Assembly: GCA_018820005.1 (NCBI GenBank)
Contig: JAHJOS010000413.1
Span: 1-5,002 of the forward strand
Length of the DNA: 5,002 nucleotides
DNA from: Alphaproteobacteria bacterium
GTDB taxonomy: Bacteria > Pseudomonadota > Alphaproteobacteria > Rhizobiales > Devosiaceae
Reading direction: 5' to 3'
How positions within the stretch are numbered: position 1 is the stretch's first letter; the number at the start of each line of letters is the position of its first letter. Both the position numbers and the translations under genes were made by a program. Shown here piece after piece: positions 1 through 5,002 of the stretch. Under the pieces are notes generated by a model. That model saw only the letters and a list, made by a program, of their open reading frames with translations, was not told the origin of the DNA and did not search any database.

Positions 1-664
1 CATCAAGGCGCGCATTTCCGAGTGGATGCCCGATGCCCTGTTTGTCGGGGAAGAATCGGTTGCGGCCGATCCGGCGCTGCTGGACCGGCTGGCCGATGCC
101 GATCTGGCCGTGGTCGTGGACCCCATCGATGGAACGGCCAATTACGCCGCCGGCGTGCCGCTGTTTGCCACCATGGCAGCGGTGGTCTCCAAGGGCGAGA
201 CCATTGCCGGCATCATCTATGATCCGATGGGCGACGACTGGATGATGGCCGAGAAGGGCGCTGGCGCCTGGCTGCGCCGCCCCGATGGTGAGGCGGTGCG
301 CCTGCAGGTCGCTGCGCCGCTGCCGCTGGCCGATATGGTCGGCTGCGCGTCGGTCTCCTACATCCCCGCCGATGCGCGGGTGCGGGTGCTCAGCAATTTG
401 GCCAAAGTGCGCGTGGTATCCAATTTCCGCTGTGCGGGCCATGAATATCGCACGCTGGTCTCCGGCCACGCACAGTTCGGCTGCTGGAACAAGCTGATGC
501 CCTGGGACCACCTTGCCGGCGTGCTGATGAGCCAGGAAGCCGGCGCCTATGCCGCGCGCCTCGATGGTTCGGCCTATCTGCCCAGCCATGTCGATGGCGG
601 CTTGCTGGTGGCTATGGACCGCGACAGCTGGGACGAGTTGCGGCGCGAGGTGTTTACGTTCTGA
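1..664 (+). CDS. Inositol monophosphatase family protein (5' truncated)
   Basis: This is a Mg2+-dependent phosphomonoesterase of the IMPase/FBPase-like superfamily, a soluble cytoplasmic enzyme that hydrolyses small sugar or inositol phosphates. The reading frame is open from base 2, with no start in the window; 220 residues are visible against a usual ~260-270, so roughly 45 N-terminal residues are missing. The first metal-ligand motif GEES lies at visible residues 16-19, the signature DPIDGT at 40-45 supplies the two metal-binding aspartates, and WDHLAG at 168-173 supplies the late catalytic Asp. All signature residues are intact, so the gene should be functional. The substrate cannot be fixed: the motif reads DPIDGTANY, while CysQ-type nucleotidases usually have DPLDGTKEF and HisN-type histidinol phosphatases DPVDGTRSF, so a general or inositol-type phosphatase fits best. 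It converges on the downstream aminotransferase gene. Confidence 0.9.
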   Translation, partial: IKARISEWMPDALFVGEESVAADPALLDRLADADLAVVVDPIDGTANYAAGVPLFATMAAVVSKGETIAGIIYDPMGDDWMMAEKGAGAWLRRPDGEAVRLQVAAPLPLADMVGCASVSYIPADARVRVLSNLAKVRVVSNFRCAGHEYRTLVSGHAQFGCWNKLMPWDHLAGVLMSQEAGAYAARLDGSAYLPSHVDGGLLVAMDRDSWDELRREVFTF

Positions 665-666
665 CA

Positions 667-780
667 GACCCCCACCCAACCTCCCATTGAAGGGGTAGGG
701 TCAGATCGGTGTTGCCACTGATCTTGCTCCATCAACAGATCGGATTCCTCCCCCTTCAGGGGGAGGCGAGGGTGGGGGCC
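667..780. repeat. Nested inverted-repeat intergenic element (REP-like)
   Basis: The gap between the convergent phosphatase and aminotransferase genes is almost entirely structured. Outer arms CCCCCACCC (669-677) and GGGTGGGGG (770-778) are perfect 9-bp complements. Inside the right arm, CCTCCCCCT (747-755) and AGGGGGAGG (758-766) form a perfect palindrome with a 2-nt centre. Inside the left arm, 680-699 is a degenerate copy of the same 20-bp palindrome, matching it at 17 of 20 positions when reverse-complemented. An 8-bp direct repeat CAGATCGG (702-709 and 736-743) lies between them. Similar C-rich/G-rich palindromes are, as I recall, dispersed in alphaproteobacterial intergenic regions. The RNA could fold on either strand and may help end both converging transcripts, but no T-tract follows, so it is not a classical intrinsic terminator. 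Confidence 0.7.
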
Positions 781-1983
781 TCAGGCCCTGGCGAAGGCGC
801 CAGCCGCCGCCTCCACTGCACCAGCCCCATGCGTGATCCCGAGGGCCTGCAAGCCAGCCTCCATGGTCGCCAATACGCCCAGCGTCATATGCGCATTGAC
901 GTGGCCCATATGTCCGACGCGCAAAAAGTCCTGATAGGCCGGCTCATTGGGCAGGGCCATGCCCAGCCCTATCCCCAGCGTTACGCCAGCCTCTGCCTCG
1001 AGCCAGCGGCGCAGCGCGCCGGCAGCGCCGTTGGGCATGGTAGCAGCGGTGACCGAATGGCCGCGTGAAACGGGGTCGGCGACATTGAGCGCAATACCCG
1101 AGCTGCCCTGTCCCCAGGCGTCAAACGCCGCCCAGACCGACCGGGCGAGCCGGGCATGGCGATCCCAGACCTGCTCGAGACCTTCTTCGTCCAGGATCAT
1201 GGTCAGGGATTCGCGCAGGCCATAGAGGTGGTGCGTTGGCGCTGTGCCGCCGAAATACTGCCAGAATTCGGCGCCGAGACCGCGTGGCTTCCAGTCCCAA
1301 TAGGGGGTGACGAGATCGGCCCGGCGCGAGACCTCAAGCGCCTTGTCGGAAAACCAGATGAAGCCCAGGCCGGGCGGCAGCATCAGGCCCTTCTGGCTGG
1401 CGCCGACCACGACATCGAGGCCCCAATCGTCCATGCGCAATTCATCGCAGCCCAGCGAGGCGATGGCGTCGACCGCCAGCAAAGCGGGGTGCTCGGTGCT
1501 GTCGATGGCGGCGCGGATGGCCTTGAGGTCATTGCGTGCGCTTGAGGCGGTGTCGACATGGGTGACCAGCACGGCACGGATTTCATGGGCGGTATCGGCC
1601 AGCAGGGCGTTTGCGATGGCCTGCGGGTCGGCAGGGCGCGACTTGCCGAAGTCAATCATCTCAACCGTCACACCCATGGCGGTTGCCGCCTGCGCCCAGC
1701 CATGGCCGAAGCGACCCGTGGCCGCCAGCAGCGCTTTATCGCCGCGCGAGAACATGTTGCAATTGGCCGCTTCCCACACGCCATGCCCATTGGCGATGTA
1801 GATGGCGACGTGTTGACGGGTCAGCGCCACGCGCTTGAGATCGGTGACGATACCGCGGGTGATATCGACGATCTCGCCTTCATAGATATTGGGCGCAGTG
1901 CGGTGCATCGCCGAGAGAACGCGCTCGGGCGAGACAGACGGCCCCGGAATGGCAAGGTAGGGGCGGCCGGTGGTGATGGGCAT
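781..1983 (-). CDS. Class V PLP aminotransferase, alanine/serine-glyoxylate type
   Basis: A 400-residue cytoplasmic fold-type I transaminase, the normal length for alanine-glyoxylate/serine-glyoxylate aminotransferases, which move an amino group to glyoxylate to give glycine. Visible landmarks in order: the N-terminal IPGP substrate loop (12-15); NGHGVWEAA (65-73), a phosphate-binding loop; THVDTAS (141-147); VDAIASLG (171-178) with the Asp that pairs with the PLP pyridine nitrogen; GASQKGLMLPPG (194-205) with Schiff-base Lys198; GTAPTHHLYGLRES (246-259); and RVGHMG (355-360), whose Arg binds the substrate carboxylate. The variant VDTAS, rather than the NETAT of methylotroph serine-glyoxylate enzymes, suggests a sister subgroup, so amino-donor preference is uncertain (alanine or serine most likely). 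The ATG at 1983 is chosen because it places the PGP motif at the usual distance; upstream there is only a weak GAG as ribosome site. No partner gene is adjacent. Confidence 0.88.
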   Translation of the reverse strand: MPITTGRPYLAIPGPSVSPERVLSAMHRTAPNIYEGEIVDITRGIVTDLKRVALTRQHVAIYIANGHGVWEAANCNMFSRGDKALLAATGRFGHGWAQAATAMGVTVEMIDFGKSRPADPQAIANALLADTAHEIRAVLVTHVDTASSARNDLKAIRAAIDSTEHPALLAVDAIASLGCDELRMDDWGLDVVVGASQKGLMLPPGLGFIWFSDKALEVSRRADLVTPYWDWKPRGLGAEFWQYFGGTAPTHHLYGLRESLTMILDEEGLEQVWDRHARLARSVWAAFDAWGQGSSGIALNVADPVSRGHSVTAATMPNGAAGALRRWLEAEAGVTLGIGLGMALPNEPAYQDFLRVGHMGHVNAHMTLGVLATMEAGLQALGITHGAGAVEAAAGAFARA

Positions 1984-2018
1984 GTTTGGGCTCGATGTTG
2001 AGCGGAGAAGGTGTCGCC

Positions 2019-2047
2019 ATCAGACGAGACTTGTCGTCGCCGATCAA
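2019..2047 (-). promoter_or_regulatory. Possible sigma70-type promoter for the aminotransferase
   Basis: On the minus strand TTGATC (2042-2047) and TCTGAT (2019-2024) are separated by exactly 17 nt, each matching 4 of 6 consensus bases. The position, 35 bases upstream of the ATG at 1983, is sensible. The match is weak and could be chance. Confidence 0.25.
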
Positions 2048-2068
2048 GAGACTTGGGTGAATGACTGA

Positions 2069-2085
2069 CATCAGCAAAATTGATG
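2069..2085. promoter_or_regulatory. Small A/T-centred inverted repeat, possible operator
   Basis: CATCA (2069-2073) and TGATG (2081-2085) are perfect 5-bp inverted arms around an A-rich 7-nt centre. The site lies 22 bp upstream of the candidate aminotransferase -35 and in the divergent region, so a dimeric regulator could bind here. Five-bp arms are common by chance. Confidence 0.2.
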
Positions 2086-2141
2086 GGTGCAGAGTGCTTG
2101 TCGCCGCCCGACAGCACCACAGCAGCGCGAAAACGAAGCCC

Positions 2142-2170
2142 TTGTCACGACTCATAAGTCTGTGCTTATG
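2142..2170 (+). promoter_or_regulatory. Predicted promoter of the arsR-SRPBCC-clpP unit
   Basis: TTGTCA (2142-2147) matches the -35 consensus at 5 of 6 positions. A 17-nt spacer leads to CTTATG (2165-2170), a poor -10 match that sits at the right place. Initiation some 7 nt downstream would fall around base 2177, immediately before the arsR ATG, so the transcript would have almost no 5' leader. The -10 coincides with the right arm of the operator-like palindrome. Confidence 0.4.
2153..2170. promoter_or_regulatory. Palindromic operator, probably for the ArsR-type repressor
   Basis: CATAAG (2153-2158), a 6-nt spacer and CTTATG (2165-2170) make a perfect 18-bp inverted repeat ending 7 bases before the regulator's start codon. 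AT-rich dyads of this size overlapping the regulator's own promoter are what ArsR/SmtB-family winged-helix dimers usually bind. Occupancy would cover the spacer and -10 and block RNA polymerase, giving negative autoregulation of the three-gene run. Binding itself is inference. Confidence 0.6.
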
Positions 2171-2177
2171 TGACGAC

Positions 2178-2492
2178 ATGAGCGACACAGATATTTTCAA
2201 GGTTCTGGCCGATCCCACCCGCCGCGCCATGCTGGAGCGGCTGGCGGGCGCCGAGATGACGGCCACCCAATTGCGCGAGGGCTTTGCCATCAGCCAGCCG
2301 GCGATGAGCCAGCATCTGGCGGTGCTGCGTGGTGCCGGTCTGATCAGCGAGCGACGCGAGGGGCGCTTTGCGCATTATCGGGTCGAGGCCGAGGGCATGG
2401 CGCCGCTGCATCAATGGCTGGCGAAATACCAGGCATTCTGGCCGGCTCAGATCGACAACCTCAGGGATCTGCTCAAGGAGATGGATCAATGA
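2178..2492 (+). CDS. ArsR-family winged-helix transcriptional repressor
   Basis: A 104-residue DNA-binding regulator. It opens with the family hallmark FKVLADPTRRAMLERL (7-22), followed by helix TATQLREGF (28-36), recognition helix SQPAMSQHLAVLRGAGL (39-55) and the beta-wing ISERREGRFAHYRV (56-69), then a C-terminal dimerisation helix. It contains no cysteine, so the classical thiolate metal sites of ArsR, SmtB or CadC are absent. It resembles the ArsR subgroup paired with SRPBCC/AHSA1 proteins. The ATG at 2178 is preferred over the in-frame ATG at 2061, because the extra 39 codons have no family similarity and would span the promoter and palindrome. There is no Shine-Dalgarno sequence before 2178, which fits leaderless initiation. 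Its stop overlaps the next gene's start (ATGA), indicating translational coupling. Confidence 0.92.
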   Translation: MSDTDIFKVLADPTRRAMLERLAGAEMTATQLREGFAISQPAMSQHLAVLRGAGLISERREGRFAHYRVEAEGMAPLHQWLAKYQAFWPAQIDNLRDLLKEMDQ

Positions 2493-2827
2493 CCGATACA
2501 GATGGCGTGGTGTTTGAATGCCTGCTTGATGCGCCGCCCGAGAAGGTGTGGCGTGCCCTGACGATCCCGGCCTATCTGCGCCGCTGGCTCAGGCCGCGTG
2601 AGGATGTCGAGTTGGCCGTCGTCTCTGCCGAGGAAAACCGCAGCCTCACCTATCGCTGGCGCGAAAGCGGGCAGGGTGCGGTGTTGGGTGTCGAGGACAG
2701 CCTCGTGACTTTCGAACTGTCGCCGGGCGAAGCTGGCGGTACCTGGTTCAAACTGACCCATGCGCCGATGGCAGTGCCTGTCGCCGCCAATGGCAATGCT
2801 GCCAACGCCATGCTGCTGGCCGCCTAA
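2489..2827 (+). CDS. Short SRPBCC (AHSA1/START-like) domain protein
   Basis: A 112-residue protein of the SRPBCC helix-grip fold, which forms a hydrophobic ligand cavity. The N-terminal strand and helix VVFECLLDAPPEKVWRAL (7-24) are characteristic, followed by the strand series LTYRWRES (53-60), GVEDSLVTFELSP (67-79) and GTWFKLTHAP (84-93). Family members are usually ~140-160 residues and end with a long helix closing the cavity; here that helix is replaced by a short Ala/Asn-rich tail ending LLAA. I recall similarly short members in rhizobia, so this is probably a natural subgroup rather than a truncation. The ATG at 2489 overlaps the arsR stop by 4 bp and is preceded by AAGGAG (2475-2480), an excellent ribosome site. 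The pairing suggests it binds or acts on a ligand related to the regulator's signal; the ligand is unknown. Confidence 0.85.
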   Translation: MTDTDGVVFECLLDAPPEKVWRALTIPAYLRRWLRPREDVELAVVSAEENRSLTYRWRESGQGAVLGVEDSLVTFELSPGEAGGTWFKLTHAPMAVPVAANGNAANAMLLAA

Positions 2828-2852
2828 AACCTGAATCACTTCAATGCTGAAC

Positions 2853-2857
2853 GGAGG
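2853..2857 (+). promoter_or_regulatory. Shine-Dalgarno site that fixes the clpP start
   Basis: GGAGG lies 7 nt before the ATG at 2865. The longer in-frame start at 2844 lies upstream of this site and has no ribosome site of its own, so 2865 is the likely initiation codon. Confidence 0.75.
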
Positions 2858-2864
2858 TTCGCCA

Positions 2865-3494
2865 ATGCGCGACATGATGCAACTCGTCCCTATGGTGGTG
2901 GAACAATCGAGCCGGGGCGAACGCTCGTTCGATATCTATTCGCGGCTGCTGCGCGAGCGGATCATTTTCGTGAATGGGGAGATCGAGGACAATATGGCGG
3001 CGCTGGTTTGTGCGCAGCTGCTGTTCCTGGAATCAGAAAACCCCAGCAAGGAGATTTCCCTCTATATCAACTCGCCCGGTGGTGTGGTGACGGCGGCGCT
3101 GGCGATGTACGACACCATGCAGTTCATCAAGGCCCCGGTGGGCACGCTGTGCATGGGCATGGCCATGTCGGCGGGGTCGTTCCTGCTGATGGCGGGGGCG
3201 CCGGGGCATCGGGTCTGCCTGCCCAATGCGTCTCTGATGCTGCATCAGCCCAGTGGCGGCTATCAGGGCAAGGTCACTGATATCGTGCTGCATGCCCAGG
3301 AAAGCCAACGCCTGAAACGGCTGATGCACGGCCTCTATGCCAAGCATTGCGGCCGCACCTATGAGGAGGTGGAGGCGGCCCTTGAGCGCGATAATTTCAT
3401 GTCGCCGGAGCAGGCCCGGACCTGGGGTCTGATCGACCATATCTATCGCGACAGGGGCGAAATCGAGGCGCTCGCGCGCCCCGATTCTGACTAA
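2865..3494 (+). CDS. clpP: ATP-dependent Clp protease proteolytic subunit (ClpP paralogue)
   Basis: A 209-residue serine protease subunit of the self-compartmentalised Clp complex, which degrades proteins unfolded by a ClpX or ClpA ATPase in the cytoplasm. The N-terminus LVPMVVEQSSRGERSFDIYSRLL (7-29) is the classic ClpP axial-loop region, followed by the oligomerisation core with YINSPGG (67-73). The triad is complete: Ser102 in CMGMAMSAGS, His127 in MLHQPSGGYQG and Asp176 in LERDNF. The serine motif is unusual: MSAGS replaces the common ASMGA. Length is standard and the handle helix after GGYQG is present. The gene starts 37 nt after the SRPBCC gene, with no terminator visible, so it is probably co-transcribed with arsR. 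No clpX, clpA or tig lies nearby, as expected for an accessory ClpP copy; alphaproteobacteria commonly carry several. It overlaps the convergent MFS gene by 4 bp. Confidence 0.93.
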   Translation: MRDMMQLVPMVVEQSSRGERSFDIYSRLLRERIIFVNGEIEDNMAALVCAQLLFLESENPSKEISLYINSPGGVVTAALAMYDTMQFIKAPVGTLCMGMAMSAGSFLLMAGAPGHRVCLPNASLMLHQPSGGYQGKVTDIVLHAQESQRLKRLMHGLYAKHCGRTYEEVEAALERDNFMSPEQARTWGLIDHIYRDRGEIEALARPDSD

Positions 3495-4750
3495 TGCGCG
3501 CCGCCCACGGCGGCGGCTTCGTCGCCATGGGCATATTTCTCACCCACGCCGAACAGCCGGCCATTCTCGGCGATCAGAATGCAGATCAGTGACAGCAGGC
3601 CCATGCTGAAATAACCCGTAGCGGCCGGGATGGTCGTGCCATTGAACAACTGGCCGACATAGCCGCCGATAACAGCGCCACCAACGGTCTGGATAAAGCC
3701 GAACACGGCCGAGGCCGTGCCCGCCACGGCGCCCAGGGGCTCCATGGATAGCGAGTTCATGTTCGATGCTGCCCAGCCGAAGCTGAACATGATGATGGCC
3801 AGCAGCGGGAAGAACAGCCACAGGGGCAGGAAGCCGCTGAGTGCGAAGGCCAACCAGATGCCGCTCACAATCGTGAACGACAGCATGGCGCCATGGGACA
3901 GGCGACGCATGCCAAAGCGGCGTACGATCACCGAATTGGTGAACGAGGAGACCGCCATCAAGGCCGCCATGGCGGCGAAGGCGACGGGGAAATAGACCCC
4001 AAGGCCATAGATATCGACATAGATCTGCTGGGACGAGCTGATGAAGCCAAACAGCGCACCGAACAGGAAGGTGCCGGCCAGACCATAGGAGAAGGCCACC
4101 CGATTGGTGCACACAATGACGAAGCCATCGACCACGCCCTTGAAGGTGAGCGGGCGGCGCTTGTCGAGCGGCAGGCTCTCGGGCAGACGGATGAAGGTCC
4201 ACAGCCAGAAGGCCGAGGCCAGCACGGCCATGAAGATGAAGATGGTCTGCCACGGACCGGTGAGCAGCAGCACCTGGCCGATGCCGGGGGCGATGATGGG
4301 AATGGCCATGAACACCATGAAGGTCAGCGACATAACCTCGGCCATTTCGCGGCCGGAGTAATTGTCGCGCACCGTCGAGGTGGCGATGACGCGCACGCTG
4401 GCCGCGCCCATGCCCTGGATGAAGCGCAGCACCAGCAGTATGGCAAAGCTGGGGGCAAAGATGGCGGCGAAGGCCGCGATGATGTAGAGCCCCATGCCGG
4501 CCAGCAGCGGCGCGCGGCGACCGAAGCGGTCGGTGAGCGGGCCGAACACCAGCTGGGCCATGCCCATGCCGATCATATAGGCGGAGATGACGAACTGGCG
4601 CTCGTTCTCGCTGCTGACACCCAGCGCGTCGCCCATATAGGGCAGGGCAGGCAACATGACGTCGATCGCGAGGGCATTGAGGGCCATCAGGGCGGCCATC
4701 AATGCAATAAATTCAGTGCGCGAGAGAACGCGCGTGAAGTGGTTTGACAT
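3491..4750 (-). CDS. MFS multidrug efflux transporter, Bcr/CflA type
   Basis: A 419-residue inner-membrane protein with about twelve hydrophobic segments, predicted to be a proton-driven drug exporter of the DHA1 Bcr/CflA branch. TM1 carries the branch motif AIDVMLPALP (28-37) with a membrane Asp30. MFS motif A appears as GPLTDRFGRRAP (70-81) between TM2 and TM3. TM4 holds the conserved RFIQGMGAAS (109-118). The segment APGIGQVLLL (154-163) with nearby PW matches the motif C region. A central cytoplasmic loop lies around 188-206 (LPESLPLDKRRPLTFKG), and SMEPLGAVAGTASA (335-348) near TM10/11 is typical of Bcr/CflA. Length is normal and the frame intact. The ATG at 4750 is preceded only by a weak GAGA ribosome site. 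The substrate cannot be predicted. The upstream gene on the same strand is another MFS transporter, 126 bp away and separated by a hairpin, so independent transcription is plausible. Confidence 0.92.
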   Translation of the reverse strand: MSNHFTRVLSRTEFIALMAALMALNALAIDVMLPALPYMGDALGVSSENERQFVISAYMIGMGMAQLVFGPLTDRFGRRAPLLAGMGLYIIAAFAAIFAPSFAILLVLRFIQGMGAASVRVIATSTVRDNYSGREMAEVMSLTFMVFMAIPIIAPGIGQVLLLTGPWQTIFIFMAVLASAFWLWTFIRLPESLPLDKRRPLTFKGVVDGFVIVCTNRVAFSYGLAGTFLFGALFGFISSSQQIYVDIYGLGVYFPVAFAAMAALMAVSSFTNSVIVRRFGMRRLSHGAMLSFTIVSGIWLAFALSGFLPLWLFFPLLAIIMFSFGWAASNMNSLSMEPLGAVAGTASAVFGFIQTVGGAVIGGYVGQLFNGTTIPAATGYFSMGLLSLICILIAENGRLFGVGEKYAHGDEAAAVGGAH

Positions 4751-4801
4751 GAAAGATTCTCAGTAAGGGGCCGCGGCAAAGCGCGCAGGCTCATGAATGC
4801 G

Positions 4802-4829
4802 AGGCGGACCATGAACCCATGATCCGCCT
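4802..4829 (-). terminator. 12-bp hairpin in the 3' region of the upstream MFS gene
   Basis: The arms 4802-4813 and 4818-4829 flank the 4-nt loop AACC. On the plus strand one pair is a C-A mismatch (4809 with 4822), but in minus-strand RNA the same pair is a G-U wobble, so all 12 pairs form. It begins about 47 nt after the stop of the minus-strand gene at 4877, where a 3' hairpin would be expected. No U-run follows on the minus strand, so it may be a Rho-independent-like terminator without a tail, an mRNA-stabilising structure, or a DNA dyad bound by a regulator of the downstream MFS gene. Confidence 0.4.
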
Positions 4830-4876
4830 TTGGCAAGGCTCTATCGGCCAAAAACGATGGATGCGGTCTTTCGGCT

Positions 4877-5002
4877 TCAGGCGGGCTTGAGCGCGAAATT
4901 GGGTGCGGAGCGATCACTGATGGGCAGGTGCAGCGCTGCCGATGCCAGGCCCAGCATGATGCCGAGGTACCAGACCAGGCTATAGGACCCCGTCTGGTCA
5001 TA
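4877..5002 (-). CDS. MFS transporter, C-terminal fragment (continues beyond the window)
   Basis: Reading the minus strand from the window edge gives 41 codons ending in TGA at 4879-4877. The peptide begins YDQTGSYSLVWYLGI and continues with MLGLASAALHLPI before a polar tail ending ALKPA. The D-x-TGSY-x-x-VW pattern followed by a single hydrophobic helix and a LPI end is the usual last transmembrane segment of many MFS transporters. The start and most of the gene lie beyond base 5002. It precedes the Bcr/CflA gene on the same strand, making a tandem pair of transporters, although the 126-bp gap with a hairpin argues against a tight operon. The MFS subfamily cannot be assigned from so little sequence. 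Confidence 0.75.
   Translation of the reverse strand, partial: YDQTGSYSLVWYLGIMLGLASAALHLPISDRSAPNFALKPA

Noticed and set aside
747..766. Classical intrinsic terminator at the C/G palindrome
   Set aside because: The stem is strong but has only a 2-nt centre and is not followed by a T-tract on either strand, so it is described as part of a repeat element.
1156..2001. Several open frames on the plus strand opposite the aminotransferase
   Set aside because: They overlap a gene with intact PLP-binding and catalytic motifs and show no recognisable family features; they are antisense by-products of high GC.
2061..2177. N-terminal extension of the ArsR gene from ATG 2061
   Set aside because: The extra 39 codons have no ArsR similarity and would include the promoter and palindrome; ATG 2178 gives the family's normal N-terminus.
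2844..2864. Longer clpP start at ATG 2844
   Set aside because: It lies upstream of the GGAGG at 2853-2857, which is correctly spaced for ATG 2865, and the added residues MLNGGSP are not ClpP-like.
3893..4747. 284-codon open frame on the plus strand opposite the MFS exporter
   Set aside because: It is rich in His, Gly, Gln, Arg and Glu, with no domain or hydrophobic core, as expected from the complement of a GC-rich membrane-protein gene. The minus-strand gene has clear MFS motifs.
4699..5001. 100-codon minus-strand frame across the 4751-4876 gap
   Set aside because: Composition is Arg/Pro/Ser/His-rich with no domain. The overlapping minus-strand frame ending at 4877 encodes a convincing MFS C-terminus instead, and the frame also runs into the start of the exporter gene.

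Overview
The window is GC-rich (low 60s percent by eye) and densely coded, with short intergenic gaps and strong third-position G/C. Its protein sequences read like those of an alphaproteobacterium of the order Hyphomicrobiales (Rhizobiales). The alphaproteobacterial-style ClpP, the small ArsR/SRPBCC pair, and a CCTCCCCCT/AGGGGGAGG intergenic palindrome all fit a Devosia-like genome. The genus is inference from memory, not from any search.

Layout. Positions 1-664 (+) hold the 3' part of an inositol-monophosphatase-family gene whose first ~45 codons lie outside the window. Positions 667-780 hold a nested inverted-repeat element between two convergent genes. Positions 781-1983 (-) encode a complete class V PLP-dependent aminotransferase of the alanine/serine-glyoxylate type. 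Positions 1984-2177 are a divergent regulatory region with short inverted and direct repeats. Positions 2178-3494 (+) carry a compact run: an ArsR-family repressor, a short SRPBCC (AHSA1-like) protein overlapping it by 4 bp, and, 37 nt later, a ClpP protease subunit. Positions 3491-4750 (-) encode a Bcr/CflA-type MFS drug exporter whose stop codon interlocks with that of clpP. Positions 4751-4876 are intergenic with a 12-bp hairpin. Positions 4877-5002 (-) are the last 41 codons of a second MFS transporter. No stretch longer than about 200 bases lacks a gene.

How the genes may work together. The only clear multi-gene unit is arsR-SRPBCC-clpP. A perfect CATAAG-N6-CTTATG palindrome overlaps the predicted -10 region just before the arsR start, which suggests autorepression, and the arsR mRNA may be nearly leaderless. 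The regulator has no cysteines, so a thiolate metal sensor is unlikely; a cue bound by the regulator or its SRPBCC partner is possible. The clpP gene has no clpX, clpA or tig neighbour and is probably an accessory ClpP paralogue. The two MFS genes lie in tandem on the minus strand. The phosphatase and the aminotransferase look like ordinary metabolic genes with no visible link to the rest. I see no phage, IS, CRISPR, tRNA or rRNA sequence. Most of the window is ordinary chromosomal content, with a few small regulatory curiosities.
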